Source: an uncultured Collinsella sp. (GTDB lineage Bacteria; Actinomycetota; Coriobacteriia; Coriobacteriales; Coriobacteriaceae). From it: a DNA stretch of 12,027 bases. A program made the translations under genes and the position numbers. The notes beneath the pieces were generated by a model that searched no databases, was not told the origin of the DNA, and saw only the letters and a program-made list of their open reading frames with translations. Shown here one piece after another: positions 1-7,063 of this stretch (its first letter is position 1; each line of letters begins with the position of its first letter). The stretch covers positions 1 to 12,027 of the forward strand of contig CABMPS010000045.1 of NCBI GenBank assembly GCA_902388545.1, read 5' to 3'.

Positions 1-50
1 GGCTTCTTGGTGGGTATCATGGTTGGATGATCATGAGGAGGTTTCCCTAC

Positions 51-818
51 ATGGAATTGTTTGAGCCAATTCTTCATTTCTTTGCACAACGATGGGTCCA
101 CAACATCATCTGGGCCGGTATCTTGGCCATCGGCACCGCCGTTGCCGCCAAAATCGCGTCCAAGACCCTGCACCACCTGCTTAACCGCGATGATAACCCG
201 CTCCCAGCATCGAGCATCTTCATCAACATCACACGCGCCGTCATCTGGATGATCGGCGGCAGCTTTATCCTCGACAACTGTTTTGGCATTAATGCAAACG
301 CCCTCGTCGCCGCTCTTGGCGTCGGCGGCATCGCCATCTCGCTCGGCTTTCAGGACACGCTGTCGAACCTTATCGGCGGTATGCAGGTGACCTTCATGGG
401 CATCATCAAGCCCGGCGACAATATCGAGGTCGGCGGCGTGTCGGGCGTGGTCCAAGACATCACCTGGCGCCACACGACCATCGAGGATGCCTGCGGGCAG
501 ACCATCATTGTGCCCAACTCCAACATCTCCAAGAACACGCTCGTGCATCTGATGCCCTTTGGGCGCGTGGCCGTGCCCGTTGCCGTAAAGGACACGTCTA
601 AGTGGGCCTCGCTGGACGCGCTGGCAGATGAGCTTACCGACGCCACCAAGGCCGCGGTGCTTCCCATCTCTGGCTTTGACAAGGAGCCGTACGTGCTCTT
701 TAGCGAGATCGGCGACTTTGGCGTCAAGGGCAAAATCATCTTTATCGTCAGCGACGATAGCACCACCTTCACGGCAACCGACGCCTGCATTCGTGCCATC
801 GCCCCCATCATCGCCTAA
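51..818 (+). CDS. MscS-family small-conductance mechanosensitive ion channel
   Basis: Inner-membrane channel of the MscS family, expected to open under membrane tension and release solutes during hypo-osmotic shock. The 255-residue product is near the length of minimal MscS proteins. Hydrophobic segments lie at about residues 17-38 and 56-78. They are followed by the glycine/alanine-rich pore helix at about 84-117, containing ALGVGGIAISLGFQDTLSNL, a family hallmark. The cytoplasmic beta domain follows, with VPNSNI at 154-159, then an alpha/beta C-terminal domain. The frame is open from an ATG at 27, but AGGAGG at 36-41 sits 9 bases before the ATG at 51, so 51 is the better start. The TAA stop lies inside the left arm of a hairpin repeat. 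The family call is firm; gating and ion preference cannot be read from sequence. MscS-like proteins with other roles (for example amino-acid efflux) exist. Confidence 0.93.
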   Translation: MELFEPILHFFAQRWVHNIIWAGILAIGTAVAAKIASKTLHHLLNRDDNPLPASSIFINITRAVIWMIGGSFILDNCFGINANALVAALGVGGIAISLGFQDTLSNLIGGMQVTFMGIIKPGDNIEVGGVSGVVQDITWRHTTIEDACGQTIIVPNSNISKNTLVHLMPFGRVAVPVAVKDTSKWASLDALADELTDATKAAVLPISGFDKEPYVLFSEIGDFGVKGKIIFIVSDDSTTFTATDACIRAIAPIIA

Positions 819-855
819 ACTACCACAAAGGGGACAGGCACCTTTGTGGTAGTTT
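817..855 (+). repeat. Hairpin repeat, copy 1 (REP-like)
   Basis: The arms at 817-831 and 841-855 are perfectly complementary over 15 bp and flank the 9-base loop GGACAGGCA. The left arm includes the last two bases of the TAA stop of the upstream channel gene. Three related copies lie at 3544, 5557 and 7268. In transcripts it would form a strong stem followed only by TTTC, so it could weakly terminate or protect the 3' end of the upstream mRNA. GGTGCCTGTCCCC-type cores are known from REP elements mobilised in trans by Y1/TnpA-REP (RAYT) enzymes; assigning this copy to that class is inference. Confidence 0.85.
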
Positions 856-911
856 CGCATCGTGGTACCATGGTTCATATCGTTGTTTAAACGACTAAGG
901 GAGTAGACACC

Positions 912-2828
912 ATGGAAGAGGCCTATCGTCAAGCACGCAAGCGCGGCGAGCAGGGACGCCGTCGCGCCATCAGCCAAAGCGAGCACCCGTACCTTACGGA
1001 CCTCGAGATCGGAAGAGCGCAGCTCCCCTTAGGTCAGCGAGAGAGCGTCGGCCTGCGGGATATTCCGCTCGAAATGGTCGTCGGCACGGTTACCAAGGGC
1101 CGTCAGTCTGCCTTTTCGTGCAACTTTATGCCCCTGTTGCCATTTAGCACCGAGTTCGCCCGCAAGTGGTCCAACCTCTACGACATCCAGGTGACCGAGG
1201 GCTATCGCGACCCCATCATCGTCACCGAGTTCATGCATCGGTTTTACGTCCAAGAGGGCAACAAGCGCGTCAGCGTCCTCAAATTCCTGGACGCCCCGAC
1301 GGTTTCGGCCAAGATTACCCGTCTCTACCCCGGCACATGGGATTCCGTCGAAAGCCGCCTATACGGTGAGTTCTGCGCGTTTTGGCGCGTCTGCCCCCTA
1401 TACGAGATCGAGTTCTCGCGTGAGGGAAGCTACGAGACACTCGCCAAGATGCTCGGTCAGAACCTTATCGAAAAATGGCCGCAGAAAAAGGTCGACTACC
1501 TGCGCCACACCTTCTTGCTCTTTAAGCGCGCCTACCTTCGCGCGGGCGGCGACCACCTGGACATTACGCCCGCCGACGCCATGCTCGTCTACCTCAATGT
1601 GTACAACCAGGACCGCCTGCTGGATACGCCGACGGATATCGTCGTAAACCGCCTGTGCAAAATTTGGCGCGAGCTGGTCATTGCCGGCAAAAATGACGAG
1701 GACAAGGTCGATCTTGTCGAAGCGCCGAGTGTCGATGAGGAAGAGTCGCCCGCCAAGTCCACCTCCGGTGTGCTCAACTTCTTTATGGGCAAGACCGTCT
1801 ATTCGGCGGCCAATCCCCTGCGCATCGCCTTTATCCATGAATTCCCTTGTGCAACGTCGAGCTGGGACAGCCTACACGACCAAGGGCGTCAGTATCTCGA
1901 CGAGCACTTTGGCGGTATCGTGCGCACCGAGGCGTTCGAGGACTGCCACGATCCGGACGTGTTCTACGCCGCCGTGGAAACGGCTGTCAAACATGGAGAC
2001 AACGTCATCTTCTCGACCTCGCACCGCCTGATGGAATACACGCTCAGGGCAGCCGTTGAGTATCCCCAGGTTCGGTTCCTTAACTGTTCTATCGGCCTTC
2101 CCCACCAAAGCGTCCGTTCGTACTTTGGCAAGATGTACGAGGCCAAGTTCCTCCTGGGCGCCCTTGCGGCTAGCATGGCGGACAACCATCGCATTGGCTA
2201 CCACGCGTCGGTCTTTGCGTCGGGCGCGCTTAGCGAGATCAACGCCTTTGCCATCGGCGCCTCGCTGCTCGACCCTCGCGCGCAGGTAATCCTCACCTGG
2301 GGCGATGTACCCGCCGGCGGTCTTGCCGAGGCCATGTGCCGCGAAGGCGTGAGTGTTATGACCGGTGTCGACATGTCCAAGTCGCTGGAGGACCCCACGG
2401 CCTACGGACTCCACCGCCTGGTCGATGGCAAGGTCGTCGGCATCGCCATGCCGGTATGGAACTGGGGCCGTTACTACGAGCTTATCGTGCGAAGCCTGCT
2501 GCATGGCACCTGGGATGAGACCAGTGACAACAGCCAGGTTCGCGCCGTCAACTACTGGTATGGTATGAGCTCGGGCGTTATCGACATTCGCTACGCTCCG
2601 GGCCTGCCCTATCAGACGCGCAAGCTTGTTCAGCTACTGCGCAATGGCATCGTCGAGGGCTCCATCAATCCATTTGGCGGCGAGCTCCATAGCCAAGACG
2701 GCGTGGTGCAGATCGAGGGCTTTCCCCCACTGCCGAGCACGCAAATCGTCGAGATGGACTGGCTGGCCGACAACGTGGTGGGCACCATTCCGCAACTCGA
2801 CGATGAGCCGAAGGTCCGCGCCCTATGA
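912..2828 (+). CDS. ParB-like N-terminus fused to a BMP/PnrA-type ligand-binding domain
   Basis: The 638-residue product has two recognisable parts. Residues about 45-135 look like a ParB/Srx-type domain, with RDPIIVTEF at 99-107 followed by the box EGNKRVSVLKFL at 115-126. A helical, charged middle part (about 170-265) could hold a helix-turn-helix, but I see no clean one. Residues about 302-560 match the BMP family (PnrA/TmpC/Med-like): a first strand PLRIAFIHE, then FLNCSIG, AKFLLGALAAS and HRIGYHASV. BMP lipoproteins usually bind nucleosides outside the cell. This protein has no signal peptide or lipobox and should be cytoplasmic, as is Med, a BMP-family regulator in Bacillus. AAGGGA at 896-901 precedes the ATG. 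The gene overlaps the next by ATGA. A cytosolic nucleoside- or purine-sensing regulator is my inference; databases may name it only 'BMP family ABC transporter substrate-binding protein'. Confidence 0.85.
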   Translation: MEEAYRQARKRGEQGRRRAISQSEHPYLTDLEIGRAQLPLGQRESVGLRDIPLEMVVGTVTKGRQSAFSCNFMPLLPFSTEFARKWSNLYDIQVTEGYRDPIIVTEFMHRFYVQEGNKRVSVLKFLDAPTVSAKITRLYPGTWDSVESRLYGEFCAFWRVCPLYEIEFSREGSYETLAKMLGQNLIEKWPQKKVDYLRHTFLLFKRAYLRAGGDHLDITPADAMLVYLNVYNQDRLLDTPTDIVVNRLCKIWRELVIAGKNDEDKVDLVEAPSVDEEESPAKSTSGVLNFFMGKTVYSAANPLRIAFIHEFPCATSSWDSLHDQGRQYLDEHFGGIVRTEAFEDCHDPDVFYAAVETAVKHGDNVIFSTSHRLMEYTLRAAVEYPQVRFLNCSIGLPHQSVRSYFGKMYEAKFLLGALAASMADNHRIGYHASVFASGALSEINAFAIGASLLDPRAQVILTWGDVPAGGLAEAMCREGVSVMTGVDMSKSLEDPTAYGLHRLVDGKVVGIAMPVWNWGRYYELIVRSLLHGTWDETSDNSQVRAVNYWYGMSSGVIDIRYAPGLPYQTRKLVQLLRNGIVEGSINPFGGELHSQDGVVQIEGFPPLPSTQIVEMDWLADNVVGTIPQLDDEPKVRAL

Positions 2829-3535
2829 AAATCCTTGCCATAGCCGATACCGAAGAGCGATGCCTGTGGGAGTGCTTTCGCAAGGAGCGCTTTGAGGACG
2901 TTGACCTGATTCTATCCGCAGGCGACCTGGATCCGGACTATCTTGAGTTTTTGGTCACTGTCATCAACAAACCGCTTGTGTACGTTCGTGGCAACCACGA
3001 CGACCGCTACGCGCGCCATGCACCGGGCGGGTGCATTTGTGTTGAGGACAGCGTATATGTGTACCGAGGTATTCGCATTGCGGGTCTGGGCGGTTCCATG
3101 CGCTACCGCGACGGCGCGAACATGTATACCGAGCGCGAGATGGCAAAACGCATGCGCAAGCTATCGCGAAAAATCGCACTGGTAGACGGATGCGATATTC
3201 TACTTACCCATGCACCCGTCGCAGGCATGGGCGACCTGGACGACCTGCCGCATCGAGGATTCGAGTGCTTTAATGCGGCTCTTGAGTCTTGGGGTCCCGA
3301 CTATATGATTCACGGGCATGTGCACCAAAGCTACGGCCCCAACTTTCAACGCGAGCGCCAACACCCATGCGGAACGAAGATTGTCAACGCCTGCGGCTAT
3401 ACCAAGATCGAAATTGACGAGGCGCGCTACCCCACGCGCGGTTGGAAGGCCGCTTGGCTCAACGCGCAAACCATGCGCCGCGAGCTCAAACGCCACGAAG
3501 CAATCGAGTCTTCAACCGCCAGAACCCCCTGGTAA
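2825..3535 (+). CDS. Calcineurin-like metallophosphoesterase
   Basis: A 236-residue single-domain protein of the calcineurin-like phosphoesterase superfamily, which hydrolyses phosphomonoesters or phosphodiesters with two bound metal ions. The ordered metal motifs are visible: GDLD at 33-36, GNHDD at 56-60, TH at 128-129 and GHVH at 164-167. The first motif, normally DxH, reads ADTE (D8, E10), so a metal-ligand His is replaced by Glu; DxE forms occur in some archaeal/PAE1087-like relatives. No signal peptide is seen, so it is probably cytoplasmic. The ATG overlaps the TGA of the upstream ParB-BMP gene (ATGA), which implies coupled translation and a shared function, perhaps acting on a nucleotide whose product the BMP domain senses. 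The substrate cannot be told from sequence. Confidence 0.9.
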   Translation: MKILAIADTEERCLWECFRKERFEDVDLILSAGDLDPDYLEFLVTVINKPLVYVRGNHDDRYARHAPGGCICVEDSVYVYRGIRIAGLGGSMRYRDGANMYTEREMAKRMRKLSRKIALVDGCDILLTHAPVAGMGDLDDLPHRGFECFNAALESWGPDYMIHGHVHQSYGPNFQRERQHPCGTKIVNACGYTKIEIDEARYPTRGWKAAWLNAQTMRRELKRHEAIESSTARTPW

Positions 3536-3543
3536 CTGCCAAC

Positions 3544-3603
3544 AACCACCACGAAGGGGATAGGCACCTTTATGGTGGTTTTGCTGACTCGTCCGACCTG
3601 TCC
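3544..3603 (+). repeat. Hairpin repeat, copy 2, with 3' tail
   Basis: The arms at 3544-3557 and 3567-3580 pair around the loop GGATAGGCA, with one mismatch and one G-U pair in the plus-strand RNA, so this copy has decayed slightly. From 3574 to 3603 it continues into a 30-base tail identical to the one after copy 3 (it includes GCTGACTCGTCCGACCTG). The shared tail shows that the duplicated unit is larger than the hairpin. Confidence 0.82.
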
Positions 3604-3649
3604 ATCACGGTGCTTGTGTAATTAACGAGAACACTCATTGTTTTGTAAG

Positions 3650-3676
3650 GACGGCGCTCACGTGCCGTCTTTTTTT
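3650..3676 (+). terminator. Intrinsic terminator after the phosphoesterase gene
   Basis: GACGGC at 3650-3655 pairs with GCCGTC at 3664-3669 across an 8-base loop, and an uninterrupted run of seven T follows (3670-3676). This is a standard Rho-independent terminator for plus-strand transcription. It lies about 115 bases after the phosphoesterase stop, with hairpin repeat copy 2 in between. That fits insertion of the repeat between the gene and its terminator. Confidence 0.85.
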
Positions 3677-3767
3677 GTCAACTTATGCAGTCTCGACCGT
3701 GTTGTATGTAGAGGGACCTCGCGAGACGCCTTCCCTATATCCACCACGACCAATTGGAGGTGACACT

Positions 3768-4328
3768 ATGCCTGCACGCCGTAACCGCAATAGCACGCTC
3801 CGATGCGATGCCGATCAGATCGAGCGGGAAGCAAAGCGCTTGGTCGACACGTATTCCGACCTCATCCTTCGATTGTGCTATTCGGCCCTTGGATCCGCTG
3901 ACGACGCTCAAGACATCTGCCAGGACACGCTGATCAAGATTCTCCAACGCACTCAACCGTTCGACTCGCTCGAACACGAACGTGCTTGGGTGATCCGAGT
4001 CGCACTGAACGCATGTCGCGATATCGGCCGTACGCACGCGAATCACCCGGTTGTCGACCTCGATTCGCTCCCCGATTTCTGCGCACCCGTAACACATACC
4101 GAGCAAGAATTCGCGCAACGCGACTGCGCCATTCTTTCCGCTGTCACGGCCCTGCCTCAAGCACAGCGCATCGCCATCTTTTTGCACTACTACGCAGGCA
4201 TGAGCATCAGGGAAATCGCAGACGCCGTTCACGCGACGCCAGCTGCAACCGCCCAGCACCTTAGCCGCGGACGTGCGTCACTTCGGCTTTCCTTGAAAGG
4301 AGACCACAATGACTACGAATTCGAATGA
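3768..4328 (+). CDS. ECF-type (group IV) RNA polymerase sigma factor
   Basis: A 186-residue sigma-70 family protein with only regions 2 and 4, as in extracytoplasmic-function sigma factors. Region 2 lies at about 24-88 and contains DAQDICQDTLIKIL (46-59) and the AWVIRVALNACRD stretch. Region 4 lies at about 118-175, with the helix-turn-helix SIREIADAVHATPAATAQHL, which should contact the -35 element of target promoters. The frame stays open upstream to a TTG at 3675 inside the terminator T-run. GGAGGTG at 3756-3762 sets the ATG at 3768 as the start. The 3' end overlaps the next gene by 20 bp, the usual arrangement of a sigma factor with its regulator. I found no convincing promoter before it; autoregulation is likely by analogy only. 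Confidence 0.92.
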   Translation: MPARRNRNSTLRCDADQIEREAKRLVDTYSDLILRLCYSALGSADDAQDICQDTLIKILQRTQPFDSLEHERAWVIRVALNACRDIGRTHANHPVVDLDSLPDFCAPVTHTEQEFAQRDCAILSAVTALPQAQRIAIFLHYYAGMSIREIADAVHATPAATAQHLSRGRASLRLSLKGDHNDYEFE

Positions 4329-5439
4329 CTATCGCCACGCCCTGGAGCACATTTCGTTTACCGATAATGCGAAGCAGCACATGGCAAACTCGATTGCTCA
4401 GTCCGTCGCCTCGAGCGATGCGGCGACCGCTCAAAGCAACTTTAATGGCACGCGACGCAAGCCGCGCATCGCCCGCCATCCCGTAAGAACAGTCGCTCGC
4501 ATTGCCGCTGTAACGGCAGTCCTCGCTATCGTCATTGGAGGCGCTGGCACGGCTATGGCAACAGGCGTCCTGCCGCTTCCTTCTGACATGCTTTCCGACA
4601 TCTTTGACGGACCCGCTTCTCAAACCGAGATCATCGACCGTATTGGCCGGCCCGTCGGTGCTAGCTGCTCCAACAACGGAGTCACCGTGACCGCCGACGC
4701 CATCATGGGCGACAAGGATATGGTTACCATCGCCTATACGCTTACGTTCGACGATCCCGCTGCCCTGAAAAAGCTTTCCGAGCCGGGCGAGAACGGAACT
4801 ATCGCCGGAAGTGTCGATGGAAACGTATACGTTGATGGCGAGCATGGCGGCCAAGGCCAATCATGGCTCATTGACAAGAACCCCAATGACTCCAGCATTC
4901 AATACTTTGCACAGTTCAGCGTTGAATCACCCGGCCTTATGGGCAGGACCGTCCGCACGCATATCAACTCTCTCGTTGTGCCACGTGCTGGCAAAGAGCT
5001 TCCCGAGTATAAGAAAATACTTACGGGCCCATGGGATCTTAAGTTCCAGCTGAATTACGAAGATACATCCGTTACGATTCCCACGCCCAAATCGGTCAAC
5101 TTTAACGGCACCAAGGCGACGATTCAAGAGGCCACCGTATCCTGCGTTGGCGTTTCAGTCCGCTACAACATAGATCGTTCCATCGAACACGACAACAACA
5201 GCGGCAAGATGTCTCAAAACATGGAGGAGTCTATGGATGCCGTTGGCAACATACCCCTCATCGTGACGTTCAAAGACGGTCATGTTGAGGACGCAACCAG
5301 CCACAGCGGCTATTTCGCAAATAAACTGGATAACGGCACCACTGATGTCCACAAGACCTGGCCGTTCTCGCAAGTTTGTGACACAGACAAGATTGCAAGC
5401 GTACAAATTGGCGATACGGTCATTCCCATGAATTCGTAA
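4309..5439 (+). CDS. DUF4179 membrane protein, probable anti-sigma factor
   Basis: A 376-residue protein with a short cytoplasmic N-terminus (about 1-60, with a basic patch RRKPRIARHPVR at 49-60). One membrane span lies at about 62-85 (VARIAAVTAVLAIVIGG within it), followed by a large extracytoplasmic domain. The segment after the span (DMLSDIFDGPASQTEIIDRIG, then a beta-rich region) has the pattern of DUF4179 proteins, which are commonly encoded beside ECF sigma factors. AAAGGAGA at 4296-4302 lies inside the sigma gene, and the ATG overlaps that gene by 20 bp, so the two are co-translated. The N-terminus should hold the sigma factor at the membrane and release it on an envelope signal. No zinc-binding HxxxCxxC motif is present, so it is not a ZAS-type anti-sigma. 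The signal sensed is unknown. Confidence 0.85.
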   Translation: MTTNSNDYRHALEHISFTDNAKQHMANSIAQSVASSDAATAQSNFNGTRRKPRIARHPVRTVARIAAVTAVLAIVIGGAGTAMATGVLPLPSDMLSDIFDGPASQTEIIDRIGRPVGASCSNNGVTVTADAIMGDKDMVTIAYTLTFDDPAALKKLSEPGENGTIAGSVDGNVYVDGEHGGQGQSWLIDKNPNDSSIQYFAQFSVESPGLMGRTVRTHINSLVVPRAGKELPEYKKILTGPWDLKFQLNYEDTSVTIPTPKSVNFNGTKATIQEATVSCVGVSVRYNIDRSIEHDNNSGKMSQNMEESMDAVGNIPLIVTFKDGHVEDATSHSGYFANKLDNGTTDVHKTWPFSQVCDTDKIASVQIGDTVIPMNS

Positions 5440-5556
5440 CGCTACGCGGCTCGTATATGCACCCGGTTCCGCACTTCGCGTCTAAAGATGCGCTGTCATC
5501 GAGCAGCGTGAGCGCAAGGCCGCCCGTATGGTCGGCTGGGAACACCTCGTTGCGCT

Positions 5557-5619
5557 AAAAACCACCACGAAGGGGAACGGCACCTTTGTGGTGGTTTTGC
5601 TGACTCGTCCGACCTGTCC
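5557..5619 (+). repeat. Hairpin repeat, copy 3, with 3' tail
   Basis: The arms at 5557-5572 and 5583-5598 form a 16-bp stem with one G-U pair around the loop GGAACGGCA. The right arm runs on into the same tail as copy 2, ending in GACCTGTCC at 5611-5619. The stem is followed by TTTTGC, so it may act as a weak terminator for the DUF4179 gene. Confidence 0.83.
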
Positions 5620-5628
5620 CAACGGTTT

Positions 5629-5765
5629 GTCTCAATCTGTAACAGGTAGGGCCCAAATAATCGGTTAGCTGTTACAGATCGAGACAGACCACGGATGCTC
5701 GGCCGAAAATCTCAATCTGTAACAGGTAGGAACGATTTTGCCCCTTAGATGTTACAGATTGAGAT
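5629..5765. repeat. Two tandem inverted-repeat units of a TCTCAATCTGTAACA box
   Basis: Four copies of a 16-base box alternate in orientation at 5629-5644 (forward), 5670-5685 (reverse), 5709-5724 (forward) and 5750-5765 (reverse). The second pair is perfectly complementary (ATCTCAATCTGTAACA against TGTTACAGATTGAGAT). The first pair has one difference (CGAGAC for TGAGAC). Both spacers are exactly 25 bases and both begin GGTAGG, while the rest of the spacer differs. Box-to-box steps are 41, 39 and 41 bases. They could be transcript hairpins, a miniature mobile element or paired protein-binding sites; the sequence does not decide. Confidence 0.85.
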
Positions 5766-5790
5766 ATTTGACAGCTTGAATCGGCATCGC

Positions 5791-6411
5791 CTACAGCGCG
5801 GCGACGACCTTGTCGCCCATCGTCGTGGTGCCGAGGATCTTATCTGCCGGGGTGTTGACATCGGCGATGTCACGGGTGCGCCAGCCCTCGTCGAGCACGC
5901 GCGCCACGGCGCTCTCGATCCACGCGGCTTGCTCGCCCATGTCGAGCGCGTAGGTCAGCAGCATCGCCACCGACAAGATTTGAGCCAGCGGATTGGCCAC
6001 GCCGAGCCCCGCGATGTCAGGAGCGCTGCCAGCGCTCGGCCCAAACAGCGATACGCCATCATCCAGCGAGGCAGAGGCAAGCATACCGAGCGATCCGGTA
6101 ATCTGAGCCGCCTCATCGGACAGGATGTCGCCGAACATGTTCTCCGTCACCACGACGTCAAAGTCTGCCGGTCGACTGATGAGCTGCATGGCGGCGTTGT
6201 CGACGAGCAGGTCCTCAAGCTCCACGTCGGAGTACTCCTCGTCTTGCACGCGATGCACGATCTCGCGCCACATGCGGCTCGTCTCCAGCACGTTGCGCTT
6301 ATCAACGCTCGTCACCTTGCCGCGACGTTTGCGCGCCGCCTCAAATGCCTGGCGCGCAATGCGCTCAATCTCGTACTCGCGATACTCCATCACGTCGACC
6401 GCACGCTGACC
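5791..6411 (-). pseudogene. leuB: 3' remnant of leuB (3-isopropylmalate dehydrogenase)
   Basis: Encodes about the last 205 residues of LeuB, which oxidatively decarboxylates 3-isopropylmalate in leucine synthesis; full-length enzymes are about 350-360 residues. Recognisable pieces are [27 protein letters not shown], the metal/substrate segment [20 protein letters not shown] and the NAD-binding segment [14 protein letters not shown]. Similarity begins at about [10 protein letters not shown]. The N-terminal ~150 residues, including the first part of the catalytic fold, are absent. Upstream the sequence becomes leuA in a different frame. The fragment has no start or ribosome binding site of its own; only a TTG at 6456 extends it, into leuA-derived sequence. 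It ends in a normal TAG and has no internal stop, so its decay is more recent than, or limited to, the join. Confidence 0.92.
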
Positions 6412-6433
6412 GGCCGCACCCGCAGCGCCCGCG

Positions 6434-6997
6434 CAGGTCACGGATGCGGGCGCCAAAGTCCCACGGCATGTTGTAGCCCATCGTATCGGGGATGTTCACG
6501 ACCGTGGCACCGGCCTTTACGGCCGCCTCGATAATGCGCACCAGAAACTCCTGATCGGAGCGGCCGGCATCCTCGGCATAAAACTCAACATCGTCAACGA
6601 ACTTGCGAGCATGTTTGACGGCATGGATCGCTCACTCAATTGCCCTTTCCTCAGTCATATGGAGCTTGTCGCGCAGGTGACTGGTGCTCACACCCAGCCC
6701 TGTATGGATACGGGGCCTCTGGGCCGTTTTGAGCGCCTCTGCAGCCACTTCGATATCCCTGTCGACAGCGCGCGTCAGGCCGCATACCGTGCATCGGTCG
6801 CCCGCAATCTTGCCAATCTCCTGTACGGAGCGAAAGTCACCAGGACTCGAGATGGGAAAGCCCGCCTCGATAACGTCCACGTTCATGCGCACCAGCTGGC
6901 GGGCGATGAAGAGCTTTTCCTCGGTATTCATGCTGGCGCCCGGCGACTGCTCACCGTCGCACAGGGTGGCGTCAAAGATTGTGATTTTGCGGCTTAT
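6434..6997 (-). pseudogene. leuA: 5' remnant of leuA (2-isopropylmalate synthase), multiply damaged
   Basis: Encodes about the first 188 residues of LeuA, which condenses acetyl-CoA with 2-ketoisovalerate. Family segments include [55 protein letters not shown] and [14 protein letters not shown]. Four lesions are visible. (1) After AGGAGG and a 5-base gap the expected ATG is ATA (6997-6995), followed by SRKITIF. (2) The motif DTTLRDGEQ reads DATLCDGEQ, so the conserved Arg is Cys (TGC). (3) An in-frame TGA at 6632-6634 interrupts EERAIE*AIHAV. (4) Similarity stops at about 6434, where the catalytic barrel should continue, and leuB sequence follows in another frame. An intact leucine attenuator lies upstream. 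Lesions 1-3 could be sequencing errors one at a time, but not plausibly together. Confidence 0.93.
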
Positions 6998-7063
6998 ATG
7001 TTCCTCCTGATTGACCGTTTTATGACAGATGGCTTTCAGGAGAGAGAGAAGGCCTAGAGATAG

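Larger units (their letters stand above)
5440..5790. other. Convergent gene-free region with repeats
   Basis: These 351 bases lie between the DUF4179 gene (plus) and the leuB remnant (minus). Bases 5440-5556 hold nothing I recognise. A short open stretch there (about 5500-5560) reads like a charged helix but has no start codon. The rest consists of hairpin repeat copy 3 with its tail (5557-5619) and two phased inverted-repeat units (5629-5765). No T-rich terminator is evident for either flanking gene, so these hairpins may serve that role. Confidence 0.7.

Noticed and set aside
5500..5560. Open plus-strand stretch reading VIEQRERKAARMVGWEHLVAL, like the end of a protein
   Set aside because: It has no start codon, is bounded upstream by a stop, and runs straight into the hairpin repeat. 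It could be a gene relic, but I cannot name a family.
5629..5765. Repeat-spacer pattern read as a small CRISPR array
   Set aside because: The repeats alternate in orientation, are only 16 bases long, share the first bases of the spacer and have no cas genes nearby.
5749..6534. Long plus-strand open frame over the leuB remnant (261 codons)
   Set aside because: It is antisense to clear LeuB sequence and its translation is rich in His/Arg with no domain; a mirror of high-GC codon use.
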